A DNA stretch of 64,000 nucleotides from Candidatus Thiosymbion sp. (GTDB lineage Bacteria > Pseudomonadota > Gammaproteobacteria > Chromatiales > Chromatiaceae), in contig JAHDND010000022.1 in NCBI GenBank assembly GCA_018435665.1, positions 1 to 64,000 of the forward strand, given 5' to 3'. Shown here in pieces: positions 34,893-43,792 of this stretch. Position 1 is the first letter of the stretch. Each line of letters begins with the position of its first letter. The position numbers were made by a program, and so were the translations under genes. The notes beneath the pieces were generated by a model. That model made no database searches. It saw nothing but the letters and a program-made list of their open reading frames with translations, and was not told the DNA's origin.

Positions 34893-36613
34893 AACAGGGG
34901 TAGCAAGTCCTTCAGGGGGCGGCTATTGAGCACGTCGTCCTTGGTCAGCCAGCCACGGCGGGCCTGGGCGATACCATGGCGCAGGTCATCCAGGTCCTGG
35001 AGGCTATGGGCGTCGGAGGCGATGCTGATCAGCACCCCCTCCTCCCGGGCCATCTGGCAATGGACGTCGGAGAGGTCCAGGCGCTCGGGATGGGCGTTGA
35101 GCTCCAGGTAGCAGCCCCGGTCGCGGGCCTGGCGAATGACGCGGCTCATGTCGATATCGTAGGGCTCGCGCTCGGCGATCAGCCGCCCGGTGGGGTGGGA
35201 GAGGATGGTGAAGTAGGGGTGGTCCATGGCCTTGAGGACGCGGCGGGTCTGGTCGGCGCGGCTGAGGTGGAACTGGCTGTGCACCCCGGCGACCACCAGG
35301 TCGAGCTGGCCCAGGACCGGGTCCGGCAGGTCCAGGCCGCCGTCCGGGAGAATGTCCACTTCGATGCCCTTGAGCACGCGGAAGGCCACCCCCTCGCTGG
35401 CCAGGCGCTCGTTCAGCCGGTCGATGGCGTCCATCTGCTCCAGCAGGCGCCGGCTGTCCAGGCCATGGGCCAGGGTCAGGCGCTTGGAGTGGTCGGTGAT
35501 GGCCAGGTAGTCGCGCCCCCGTTGCCGGGCGGCGGCCACCATCTCGGCCAGGCTGGCATGGCCGTCGGTGGCGCTGGTGTGGCAGTGCAGGTCGCCGCGC
35601 AGGTCGTCCAGGGTCACCAGCTCTGGCAGCAAACCCCGGCGCGCGGCCTCGATCTCCCCCCGGTTCTCCCGCAACTCGGGCGGGATGTAGGGCAGGCCGA
35701 GGGCGGCGTAGACCGACGTCTCCGTCTCCCCCGCCAGTCGCTGGCACCCGCGGAAGACCCCGTATTCGTTGACCTTGAGCCCCTGGGCGCGGGCCAGGCG
35801 GCGCAGGGCGATGCTGTGGGCCTTGCTGCCGGTGAAATAGTGCAGGGCGGCGCCGAAGCAGTCCAGGGGCACCGCCCGCAGGTCCACCTGGAGACCGGCG
35901 CGCAGGATGACCGTCGCCCGGGTATTCCCCGCCTCCACCACCTGGGCCACCTCCTCGTAGTCCCGCAGCCGGGCGATGGCGGCGGCGGGTTGGCGGGCGG
36001 TCACCAGGATGTCGAGATCGCCGACCGTCTCCCGGCCGCGTCGGTAACTGCCGGCGACGACCACCTGGTCGACGCCCGGGGTCTGGCGCAGCCAGGCCAC
36101 CAGTGGCTCGGCGTAGCGGGCAGCCGTGGCCAGCTTGAAGCGGGGTTCGCTGGTGAGGTGGGTCTCCAGGGCGGCGCGCAGGGCGGCCTCGGTCTTGGGC
36201 CCAAAGCCGGGCAGGTCACGCAGGCGCCCGTCCTTGGCGGCGCGGTAGAGCTGCTCGGGGGTATGGATGTCGAGGTCAAAGTGCAGGGCGTGAACCCGCT
36301 TGGGGCCCAGGCCGGGCAGGCGCAGCAGCTCGGGCAGGTCGGCCGGCAGTTCGCGCTCCAGCTTTTTTAGGGCCTGGCAGCTGCCGGTGTGAACGACCTC
36401 GGCGATCTTGGCGGCCAGGGCCGTGCCGATGCCGGGCAGATCGGTAAGGTCGGTCCCCGCCGCCAGCAGACTGGCTGCCTCCTGGCCGAGCCCGCGCAGC
36501 TCCCGCGCCCCATTGCGGTAGGCGCGGACGCGAAAGGCGTTGGCGCCCTGGATCTCCAGCAGATCGGCGATCTGGTCGAAGACCTGGGCGATATCCTCGT
36601 TATGGATCGGCAT
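34871..36613 (-). CDS. polX: PolX: family X DNA polymerase with PHP nuclease domain
   Basis: Gap-filling repair polymerase of 580 residues. It has an 8-kDa-type helix-hairpin-helix region (about 1-140, ADLLEIQGANAFRVRAYRNG, LPGIGTALAAKIAEV), a nucleotidyltransferase palm with GSYRRGRETVGDLDILV (about 190-206), and a C-terminal PHP domain (about 340-575) with DLHCHTSATDGHASL, ITDHSKRL, GIEVDILPDG and SDAHS. The metal-binding histidines of PHP are intact, so 3'-5' exonuclease activity is expected. The final codons come from a dispersed repeat. RtcB and archease follow upstream on the same strand. Confidence 0.95.
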   Translation of the reverse strand: MPIHNEDIAQVFDQIADLLEIQGANAFRVRAYRNGARELRGLGQEAASLLAAGTDLTDLPGIGTALAAKIAEVVHTGSCQALKKLERELPADLPELLRLPGLGPKRVHALHFDLDIHTPEQLYRAAKDGRLRDLPGFGPKTEAALRAALETHLTSEPRFKLATAARYAEPLVAWLRQTPGVDQVVVAGSYRRGRETVGDLDILVTARQPAAAIARLRDYEEVAQVVEAGNTRATVILRAGLQVDLRAVPLDCFGAALHYFTGSKAHSIALRRLARAQGLKVNEYGVFRGCQRLAGETETSVYAALGLPYIPPELRENRGEIEAARRGLLPELVTLDDLRGDLHCHTSATDGHASLAEMVAAARQRGRDYLAITDHSKRLTLAHGLDSRRLLEQMDAIDRLNERLASEGVAFRVLKGIEVDILPDGGLDLPDPVLGQLDLVVAGVHSQFHLSRADQTRRVLKAMDHPYFTILSHPTGRLIAEREPYDIDMSRVIRQARDRGCYLELNAHPERLDLSDVHCQMAREEGVLISIASDAHSLQDLDDLRHGIAQARRGWLTKDDVLNSRPLKDLLPLLRRTFHA

Positions 36614-36868
36614 CGACTTTGATCTCCATCAGCTCCGCTGGGAGGAGGCGCGGGACTCCATGAGTGGCGATAGCCCATAGATCGCATCGTCCTGGATCGT
36701 TCGCGGCCAGTGGCTGTTATCCGTTCGGTCAGCTTGGGCAGCTCATGGGCCACGAAGTCAGTAGAGGCACCCCCTCGATGGCCGAAATCCCTCGGTTGAG
36801 CTCCGCGCGAAGCCGCAGGAGCTTGAGGTCGTTCAGCTCGTGGTAATTTGCCTTGGACAGAACGTGCA
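36614..36868 (-). other. Possible decayed antitoxin between rtcB and polX
   Basis: Translated on the minus strand, 36865-36770 gives NYHELNDLKLLRLRAELNRG and ISAIEG; after a one-base shift the text continues GGASTDFVAHELPKLTERI. This resembles the C-terminal part of ParD/CopG-type antitoxins. No start codon or toxin partner is left. Identification is weak. Confidence 0.3.
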
Positions 36869-38296
36869 TCAACCCTTGATGCACACCAGGGGCTCCAGCC
36901 GCGCCACCAGTTTGGCCAGGCCGGCGCGATCGGTGGCGGCGACCACCTCGCTGACGTCCTTGTAGGCGCCGGGGGCCTCCTCGGCCATGCCGCGCGGCGA
37001 GGGGCTGCGCACCAGGATGCCACGGCTGGCCAGCTCGTTCTGCACCGCCCGCCCCTGCCAGCGGCGAGTGGCGGCGTGGCGGCTCATGGCCCGACCGGCG
37101 CCGTGGCAGGCGGAGTTAAAGGCCAGTTCCTGGCTCTGTTGGGTTCCCGCCAGGACGTAGGAGGCGGTGCCCATGGTGCCGCCGATGAGCACCGGCTGGC
37201 CGGCGGCGCGCAGGTCGGCGGGCAGGTCCGGGTGGCCAGGACCGAAGGCGCGGGTGGCGCCCTTGCGGTGGACATAGAGCCGGCGCTTGCGGCCCTCGAC
37301 CCGATGCTCTTCCAGCTTGCAGGTGTTATGGGAGACATCGTAAAGCAGGCGCAGGTCGGCCCCCAGAATATCCCGGAAGACCTGACGCGCCAGGTGGGTG
37401 AGGATCTGGCGATTGGCCAGGGCGCAGTTGATGCCGGCGCGCATGGCCCCGAGGTAGGCGCGGCCCAGGTCGGAGTTGAGGGGGGCGCAGGCCAGCTCCC
37501 GGTCCGGCAGGTGGATGCCGTGCTGGCTGGCGGCCAGGGCCATGCGCTTGAGGTAGTCGGTGCCGATCTGATGCCCCAGGCCGCGGGAGCCGCAGTGGAT
37601 GCTCACCACCACGGCACCTTGCTCCAGGCCATAGGTGGCGGCGATGGCCGGATCATGGATGGCCGTCACCTCCTGGAGCTCCAGGTAATGGTTGCCGGAA
37701 CCCAGGGTGCCCATCTCGTCACGCTGGCGGCGCTTGGCCTGCTCCGAGACCTGCTTGGGGTCGGCCCCGGCCATGCGGCCGTTCTCCTCGATGCGCCCCA
37801 GGTCTTCCGGCCGGCCATAGCCACGACCCACCGCCCAGCTCGCCCCGCCGGCGAGCATGGCGTCCATCTCCCGGTCGTCGAGGCGGATGGCGCCGGTGCT
37901 GCCCAGCCCCACCGGGATGCGGTAGTAGAGGGCGTCGGCTAGTTCCCGCTGCACCGCCAGGATGGCGGCGCGGTCCAGGCCGGTATGCAGGGTGCGCACC
38001 CCGCAGGAGATGTCGAAGCCCACCCCGCCACCGGAGACCACTCCGCCCTCGTCGGGGTCGAAGGCCGCCACCCCGCCGATGGGGAAGCCGTAGCCCCAAT
38101 GGGCATCGGGCATGGCATAGGCGGCCTGAACGATGCCCGGCAGGCTGGCGACGTTGGCTACCTGCTCGTAAACCTTGTCGTCCATGTTACGTATCAGGGC
38201 CTCGTTACCGAAGAGGATGCCAGGGACGCGCATCGGGCCCTTGGGCTCGATGCGCCACTGGGTGTCGGTCAGCTTGGTCAGGGTCTTGAGGTCCAT
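36869..38296 (-). CDS. rtcB: RtcB RNA-splicing ligase
   Basis: GTP- and Mn-dependent RNA ligase of 475 residues that joins 2',3'-cyclic phosphate (or 3'-phosphate) ends to 5'-OH ends. Signature segments are MPDAHWGYGFPIGGVAAF, GVGFDISCGVRTL, GSGNHYLELQ, IHCGSRGLGHQIG, HNTCKLEEH, HRKGATRAFGPGH and the guanylylation histidine segment FNSACHGAGRAMSR. All metal and nucleotide ligands appear present. The archease cofactor gene lies immediately upstream in the same direction, so this is an RNA repair pair. Confidence 0.95.
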   Translation of the reverse strand: MDLKTLTKLTDTQWRIEPKGPMRVPGILFGNEALIRNMDDKVYEQVANVASLPGIVQAAYAMPDAHWGYGFPIGGVAAFDPDEGGVVSGGGVGFDISCGVRTLHTGLDRAAILAVQRELADALYYRIPVGLGSTGAIRLDDREMDAMLAGGASWAVGRGYGRPEDLGRIEENGRMAGADPKQVSEQAKRRQRDEMGTLGSGNHYLELQEVTAIHDPAIAATYGLEQGAVVVSIHCGSRGLGHQIGTDYLKRMALAASQHGIHLPDRELACAPLNSDLGRAYLGAMRAGINCALANRQILTHLARQVFRDILGADLRLLYDVSHNTCKLEEHRVEGRKRRLYVHRKGATRAFGPGHPDLPADLRAAGQPVLIGGTMGTASYVLAGTQQSQELAFNSACHGAGRAMSRHAATRRWQGRAVQNELASRGILVRSPSPRGMAEEAPGAYKDVSEVVAATDRAGLAKLVARLEPLVCIKG

Positions 38297-38326
38297 GGGG
38301 GTTTCTCGATTTCAATGGGTTTTTGC

Positions 38327-38773
38327 TCAGACATCCACCACGCAACGGGCGACCCAGTGGCCGGCGTCGTCCTGTTGCACGGCGAGGGCGGTATAGGTGG
38401 CCCCTTTGATCTCCACCGCCGGCTGATGGCGCTCGGGGTCGATTGGCTCGCCCCAGGCCTCGGCGCGGAGCACGGCCCCATCGATCTGGACTTGGAAGCG
38501 GGAGAAGAGCATGTGGCGGACGGCCATCTCATAGATCAGGGCATTAAGCCAGTCCACGAACAGCAGTTCCAGGTCCGGTTCCTCGCACTGAATAGGGATG
38601 GCCTGGGCCGGGCGCACCCGCGCGGGATCGCAGATGATGGCCGTCAGCGCCAGGGCCGCCTGCTCGAAGGCCTCCGCCGGGGTCATGCCATAACCGGCCA
38701 CCCCCATATCGGCGCGGTGCTCGAAGTGGGCCCAGGAGGGCTGGCTGGCCGGAGGAGGGACTGGCATGGGCAT
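38327..38773 (-). CDS. Archease, activator of RtcB
   Basis: A 148-residue protein of the archease family, which speeds guanylylation and turnover of RtcB. The opening FEHRADMGVAGYGMTPAEAF is the family signature, followed by LELLFVDWLNALIYEMAVR and the end motif VQQDDAGHWVARCVVDV. The conserved acidic residue sits in HRAD. ATG 38773 (MPMPVPPPAS) is chosen; the longer frame enters the neighbouring gene. It is 30 nt upstream of rtcB. Confidence 0.9.
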   Translation of the reverse strand: MPMPVPPPASQPSWAHFEHRADMGVAGYGMTPAEAFEQAALALTAIICDPARVRPAQAIPIQCEEPDLELLFVDWLNALIYEMAVRHMLFSRFQVQIDGAVLRAEAWGEPIDPERHQPAVEIKGATYTALAVQQDDAGHWVARCVVDV

Positions 38774-38804
38774 GGGGGATATCCTGGCTTCGGCTTGAGA
38801 ACAC

Positions 38805-40136
38805 TCACCGCATCTCAAACAGTTCCTGGTGGAACCAGGCCACGGGCAAACCTTGGCTGGTGAGATCCTGGCGTAGGGCGTCACCGAAAGCTGAGGGGCC
38901 ACAGAACCACACCTCGGCCTGCTGCCAGTCGGGCACCAGGGTTCTGAGACGGTCCCCGGTCAGACGGCCATCGCGGGTCGAGATGAAGATATGCAGTCGC
39001 ACGCCGGCCGCCCGGGCATCCGCCTCCAGGCGTTGCAGGGCCTCTTCGTCCACCTCAGCCGTCGAGTGGAAAAAGTCCACGACCCGACCATCCGGCTGCG
39101 CCGCCAAGGTCTTCAGGCGGGCCACGAAGGGGCTGACGCCGATGCCAGCGCCGATCCAGATCTGCCGCCGGGAGGTGCCTTCGAAGTGGAACCGCCCATA
39201 GGGGCCTTCCACCGTCACCGGGTCCCCGGGTTTGAGGGTATCGGCCAGGGTCCGGGTGTAATCACCCAGGGCCTTGATCAGAAACTGGAGCCGGCCGTCC
39301 GCCGCGGAAGCGGAGGAGATGGTGAAGGGATGCGCCCCTTCGCGCTCATCAAAGGTCACGAAGGCGAACTGGCCGGCCTCATGACCGGGCCAGCGATCCT
39401 TGAGTTGGATCGTGATGGCGTTGACCTTGACGCCTTCCAGATACTTGACCCCCACGATCTCACCCACCGCTTTGCGGTTGATACCGATGCGCCGGAACAG
39501 GCTGATCAAGGCCGCCAGGGTGCCGGCCAACATCAGGACCCCCATCAGGATACCCACGGGCTCGGTCCAATAGGAAAAATTGGTCAGCACCACCGAGTGG
39601 ACCACCAGTGCCAGGTAAACGACGGCTAGCCAGCGGTGGGTGATAAAAAAGTAACGATAGGGGAAGCGCTTGATCAGGGCGATGGCGATCAGGACCACCG
39701 CGGCGTAGAAGGCGATCTCACCGATCTGCTCGGCTAGACCGCGCTGCTCCTGAAAGACGCGAAAGATCTCGACGGTTGGCGTGGGCCGCGGCCCACGCGC
39801 CGGTTTTTCCAGCAGGCCAGCCTGGACCAACCACTTCGGCCCCTGGGAGAACAACCAGTGGGCCACGGACAGGACCAGCCCCGAGATCCCCAGCCACTTG
39901 TGCAGCCGGTACATCTTGTCGAGGCCATGAAGTCGATGCTCCAACCAGGCAGGGCGGACGGCGAGGACCATGGCGACACTCATCACCCCCATGCCAAGGA
40001 GGCCGGAATACTGGACCAACAGGTTGCGCCAGGGGAAAAAGCCTTGTGCCGTCAGCAGATTGCCTCCTTCCGCCAGAAGCCACAAGAGCGTCAAGGCGAG
40101 CAGGAGACCCACCAGACCGCGCAGAATCGTCTTCAT
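38805..40136 (-). CDS. Ferric-reductase-like flavocytochrome (FRE/NOX family)
   Basis: A 443-residue membrane oxidoreductase. About six helices (residues 1-230) carry the heme-ligand pattern YRLHKWLGISGLVLSVAHW and FFITHRWLAVVYLALVVHSV. The C-terminal half is an FNR-type reductase: FAD segment HPFTISSA, then WIGAGIGVSPFVARLK and VWFCGPSAFG for NAD(P)H. It probably moves electrons from NAD(P)H across the inner membrane. ATG 40136 (MKTILRGLVG) is taken as start; a 21-bp tandem duplication places a second ATG seven codons upstream in frame. Confidence 0.85.
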   Translation of the reverse strand: MKTILRGLVGLLLALTLLWLLAEGGNLLTAQGFFPWRNLLVQYSGLLGMGVMSVAMVLAVRPAWLEHRLHGLDKMYRLHKWLGISGLVLSVAHWLFSQGPKWLVQAGLLEKPARGPRPTPTVEIFRVFQEQRGLAEQIGEIAFYAAVVLIAIALIKRFPYRYFFITHRWLAVVYLALVVHSVVLTNFSYWTEPVGILMGVLMLAGTLAALISLFRRIGINRKAVGEIVGVKYLEGVKVNAITIQLKDRWPGHEAGQFAFVTFDEREGAHPFTISSASAADGRLQFLIKALGDYTRTLADTLKPGDPVTVEGPYGRFHFEGTSRRQIWIGAGIGVSPFVARLKTLAAQPDGRVVDFFHSTAEVDEEALQRLEADARAAGVRLHIFISTRDGRLTGDRLRTLVPDWQQAEVWFCGPSAFGDALRQDLTSQGLPVAWFHQELFEMR

Positions 40137-40175
40137 TGAGCAAACACTCCCATTCATTGAGCAAACACTCCCAAG
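40134..40175 (-). repeat. Tandem 21-bp duplication over the flavocytochrome start
   Basis: Two copies of CATTGAGCAAACACTCCCA lie side by side at 40134 and 40155. Each carries a GGGAG ribosome site and an ATG; being 21 bp, the copies are in frame with each other. The gene therefore has two equivalent start sites. Confidence 0.85.
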
Positions 40176-40335
40176 GGCCACGTCTTGGCAAGGCCTGAAG
40201 GACCTCGCCTTGGCCAAGTCACCTGCAACTCATGATAAATCTTTGAGAATTGATCAATAAGAATTAAAAATGGCTTATGGCAAGGGCGATCAGCCCATGA
40301 TGTACACCCACGTGCCACGACCCGTGAGTGAAAAC

Positions 40336-40403
40336 CTAACTGTCATGAGGCGGCGGGCCACACCCCTGAAAATGAAACCTTTTCCCGTGACTTTCACGCT
40401 AAC
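40336..40403 (+). repeat. Dispersed 68-bp intergenic repeat, copy B
   Basis: It matches copy A (21461-21528) over 68 bp without gaps at 52 positions. It lies in the gap between the flavocytochrome gene and the acetyltransferase gene, close to the latter's stop. Confidence 0.75.
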
Positions 40404-40430
40404 GGAAGCATGCCGCCTCATGCCGACACG

Positions 40431-41240
40431 TCAGCCAGGGCTATCCAATTGCGCGGAGGACCCCTTGAGCCAGGCCGCCAGACGGGTGGTTTCCTGGAAG
40501 CCCGCCCATTGGTATAGGCGCTGTCCGGCGCTTGATGCCATGAGGTAAAAGGCCTCCGCTCCCCGCTGCCGGTGGTGGGTCAGCACCGCGTCCAGCAAGG
40601 CGCGGCCGGCGCCTTGACCCTGGAATTCGGGAGGGGTCGCCATGGACCAGACCCCGACCTGGGTCCCGATCCTGGAGGTCTGGACGAAGCTCCAGACCTC
40701 GCCCCCACGGCGAGCGATGAAGTAATCCAGGCCGGGGATGGCCAAGGCCTCCGGATTGTAGACGCGCGCGACGGCGGCGGTCGGCAGGCCAAAGGTGCGC
40801 GCGGCCATGGGCGTGGCCTCGCCGAGGACGCCAGGGTCGCAAATTCGCTCGATGACATAGGGCTGGCTGGTCAAACCCGTCCGGGGCTCCGTGCACACCA
40901 TCAGGGGCACCTCCCCCGCCGGGGCGAAGCCCAAGGACGGCGCCACCGCCGCCAGGGGCCTGGTCGTGGCCGCAGTGGCAAACACCATCATCGGCAGCCC
41001 CCGCGCGGAGGCCCACTCATCAAAGACCCGCAGATGCCGGTCGGCCTCCCGCGCGTCCCCGAGGTAGGCAAAATTCATGTCCGCATGGGGTTCGCCAGTC
41101 AGAATCTGACCAGAATCGCGCCACAGATGTGCCTCGTAACCGGGCGAAATCCGGCAGATGAGATTGCAGCCATCGATCAGCCCCCGCCACGGCATGGCGG
41201 GGGTTGGCGAGGGAGTCTGAGACTTATCGAGTGAGGTCAT
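40431..41240 (-). CDS. GNAT family N-acetyltransferase
   Basis: A 269-residue protein with a C-terminal GNAT fold. The acetyl-CoA binding motif A is TPPEFQGQGAGRALLDAVL (residues about 205-223), followed by FYLMASSAGQRLYQWAGFQE. The N-terminal half (about 20-130) looks like a degenerate second GNAT domain, as in other double-GNAT proteins. The substrate is unknown. It stands alone, flanked by the dispersed repeat on one side and a long gene-free region on the other. Confidence 0.8.
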   Translation of the reverse strand: MTSLDKSQTPSPTPAMPWRGLIDGCNLICRISPGYEAHLWRDSGQILTGEPHADMNFAYLGDAREADRHLRVFDEWASARGLPMMVFATAATTRPLAAVAPSLGFAPAGEVPLMVCTEPRTGLTSQPYVIERICDPGVLGEATPMAARTFGLPTAAVARVYNPEALAIPGLDYFIARRGGEVWSFVQTSRIGTQVGVWSMATPPEFQGQGAGRALLDAVLTHHRQRGAEAFYLMASSAGQRLYQWAGFQETTRLAAWLKGSSAQLDSPG

Positions 41241-41879
41241 TGTTTACCTTCCGTATCCGCAGCGAGGGGGAGGCCAGGACACTGCGTTTCCGACGGCGGT
41301 AGCGCGCCATAACTGGATGCGCGCTGCCCTCTATCCCCGATGGAACTGAAGAAATGCAGGCGGTGGGCCTGCTGAACCCTGCCGAACCGGGGAGTCCAGC
41401 GACGGCTATGATCATATTCCCTCCGGGGATGCCACGCGGGGCCATTGGCCTATGCGGTAGGCTAAACTCCTCATCCCAGCGAAGCAACGAGCGGAAAATG
41501 ACACTTGATGACAGGAGATGACAGGAGATGGCATTTTGCGGATCTACCCTAGCCGATCAGTATTACCTCCCGGAGATCACCGGTTACGAATGGGGGACTT
41601 AGCAAGCAAGAATCCAGATGGCGCGACCAGGATCGGGGCGAAAAGATGTTCCTGTTCGATGCGGAGCAAAACTGCCAGCAGGTCGCTGGTTCAATAGGTC
41701 CTAACCCTGAAGATGGTGAGCGCAACACGCAACCGCTAGATGGGACAGGCCCAGGAAAGGCTAGGCTGTTGACGATCAACGGGGGGCGATTCACCTCTCG
41801 TTGGTCTGCGGTGTTGCCTCGCCAAACCTGATTTATCCCCGACCCCGGCCTGAGGAGGTCATGGCGAGCGCCATCACCC
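41241..41879. other. Gene-poor region before the outer-membrane barrel
   Basis: About 640 bp without a recognisable gene. It holds a GATGACAGGA tandem repeat (41509-41532). Near the right end AGGAGG at 41853 is followed by ATG 41861, which opens an 11-codon frame (MASAITHANSH) ending at 41896. That mini-frame overlaps the start of the barrel gene and could be a leader peptide. Confidence 0.45.
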
Positions 41880-43139
41880 ATGCCAATTCACATTAGACCC
41901 AGAAGAATAGGGGGTGCCCCTTATCTCGGAGTTACCAACTTGGACGCTAGATCTTGTTGCCCCAGTGCCGGGTTCCCACAGCAGCCAGGACCCATCATCA
42001 CCGCCGGATTCCTGACCTTTCTGGTCGCTGCCCTCCTGGGGCAAGAAGCGCTGGCTGACAATATCACCGAGCGGCTGGCCTTGGGTGGCACCCTCGCCAT
42101 GGCGACCCAGTGTCAGCAGGTTTCTGGAGCCGGTGACGAGAACAAATGCGGCGCCGGTGCCGCCCTGATGCCGGACCTGACCCTGAATCTTACCGACCGG
42201 GATCAGGTTTATCTCCTGTTCGACTTCGCCCTGGGCAATGACCTTAATGCCGATTCACCTTTTGCCCTGGCCCCATGGGCAGCCAGTTTGGAAGACGATG
42301 TCCAGAATATCAACGGCAGTAACCGCAGCTATTTGCTGGTGGCGACCTATAGCCACGATTTCCAGTTCGCCAGCGATCATGCGTTGCAATTCACCGGAGG
42401 TATCCTCGATACCGGCGTATTCCTGGATCAAAACGCCTACGCGAGTGATGAGAATACCCAATTCATGAATGTCGCCTTCGCCAATTCGCACAGTTCCTAT
42501 CTGCCGACCTACAATCCCGGCGGGGCCTTGGAATGGCGTTATCAGGACTGGACCCTTAGTGCCCTGGGTCTGAATGGCGGTGAAAACCCAGCGGGGGAGT
42601 CGTTCGGTTACTATGCGGCGGGGTTGGCTTACCGGCTGCAGACCGCCTGGGGCGAGGGTAATTACCGCTTGATGTATTTCGCCACCACGCCGGACTTTAC
42701 GGCTGACCCGGGGGGAGGACTAGAGAGGGGAGAAGGCGTGATCCTCTCCCTGGATCAGGAACTGAACAGCGACTGGGGGGCCTTCCTGCGCCTGGTCTGG
42801 CAAGGGGATGCGCTCCTGGGCGATTACAGCGCCCGCTATACGGGCGGACTCAGCGTGCTTGGCACATCTTGGGGGAGGACGCGGGACAACCTCGGGATCG
42901 CCGTGGGCTACCTGCAAGGCCCGGAGCGGGATTCTTCACCCGGGGAGAGAGGGCCAATGGCCGCCCTGCCGGACGAGGCGCCCCTGGCAAGCACTTGGCT
43001 CGGCGAGGCTTATTACCGCTTCGTCGCCGCTGAATGGCTGGCCCTGAGCGCGGATATTCAGTACATGAATGACCGTTATCGGGCCGGGGAGGATGTCAGT
43101 GGCTGGGTCTTTGGTCTCAGGGCCACGCTAGACTATTAG
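41880..43139 (+). CDS. Outer-membrane beta-barrel, OprB-like carbohydrate porin
   Basis: A 419-residue exported protein. A hydrophobic segment (residues about 40-58, ITAGFLTFLVAALL) ending ALADN looks like the real signal peptide, so the first 35 residues are odd and the start may lie further in. The mature part has alternating strands, many Gly/Tyr/Trp residues, repeated girdle motifs (YRLQTAWGEGNYRLMYF) and a C-terminal aromatic end FGLRATLDY, typical of barrels. It resembles the porins of the OprB group (NPGGALEWRYQDWTLSALGL). The substrate is unknown. Confidence 0.65.
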   Translation: MPIHIRPRRIGGAPYLGVTNLDARSCCPSAGFPQQPGPIITAGFLTFLVAALLGQEALADNITERLALGGTLAMATQCQQVSGAGDENKCGAGAALMPDLTLNLTDRDQVYLLFDFALGNDLNADSPFALAPWAASLEDDVQNINGSNRSYLLVATYSHDFQFASDHALQFTGGILDTGVFLDQNAYASDENTQFMNVAFANSHSSYLPTYNPGGALEWRYQDWTLSALGLNGGENPAGESFGYYAAGLAYRLQTAWGEGNYRLMYFATTPDFTADPGGGLERGEGVILSLDQELNSDWGAFLRLVWQGDALLGDYSARYTGGLSVLGTSWGRTRDNLGIAVGYLQGPERDSSPGERGPMAALPDEAPLASTWLGEAYYRFVAAEWLALSADIQYMNDRYRAGEDVSGWVFGLRATLDY

Positions 43140-43177
43140 CGGCGCAATGATTTCCCAGCGCTTCCGTGGCTATACTT

Positions 43178-43197
43178 CCCGCTGGCGCGGGGGATTT
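43178..43197 (+). terminator. Possible Rho-independent terminator of the barrel gene
   Basis: A short GC stem CCCGC/GCGGG with a 4-nt loop is followed by GGATTTTT, 40 nt after the barrel stop codon. The stem is only 5 bp, so the call is tentative. Confidence 0.4.
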
Positions 43198-43241
43198 TTC
43201 CCGCTCTGTACCCTGTTTGAATCAACAAGCCACAAGAGGCG

Positions 43242-43679
43242 ATGAACATGAAAGAACGCGTTGTTTTCGCACTGGTTGCGCTGCTGGCGGTGGGAACCGG
43301 AAATACCGTTGCGGAAGATAAGTTACCGAATCTGCTCGGAAAATGGACTGGCATTCAGGAATATGCCTTGATCCGCAAAACCGAGGTACCCATGCTGCCA
43401 ATGCATGCCGTCAAAGACGAATTTGGTCAATTTTCAATTGATTATGAGTTTACCCAACAAGAAGGCAGATTGCTGAAGGGGGTTAAGACGTCGGTCACCA
43501 AGACCGAAAGGATCGTCTGTGCCATTGGCCATGACAAGGACGACTTACACTGCACGGATGAGAACGGTCATCTGGACGGGGAGATAGAGCATGATGGCCA
43601 GGAGATTATTGGTCACTATCACCATGTCACCAGCGACAATTCCGTAGTTGCCATCGTTAAATTGACCCGGGTGAAGTGA
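43242..43679 (+). CDS. Small secreted protein of unknown function
   Basis: A 145-residue protein with a signal peptide (MNMKERVVFALVALLAVGTG, cleaved near VAEDK). The mature part begins NLLGKWTGIQEYALIRK and has alternating strands like a lipocalin-type small barrel (GKWTG, then GQFSIDYEF, GEIEHDGQEIIGHYHH). I do not recognise a named family. ATG 43242 (MNMKERV) has AGAGGCG upstream; ATG 43248 is an alternative. It stands alone after the barrel gene. Confidence 0.7.
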   Translation: MNMKERVVFALVALLAVGTGNTVAEDKLPNLLGKWTGIQEYALIRKTEVPMLPMHAVKDEFGQFSIDYEFTQQEGRLLKGVKTSVTKTERIVCAIGHDKDDLHCTDENGHLDGEIEHDGQEIIGHYHHVTSDNSVVAIVKLTRVK

Positions 43680-43792
43680 AGCTGATCCCAGCGGAAGTGC
43701 GGACGAGCTGATCGGGCGGGAGTTGCCCTGACCAGAGCGGGGCAACTCTGCCCTGCGCCTGATCGACGACTACCTCTCGGCTGAGATAGGGC

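Noticed and set aside
35004..36370. Long frames on both strands over polX
   Set aside because: PolX motifs explain the region; the others are Pro/Arg or Val/Gly-rich shadows.
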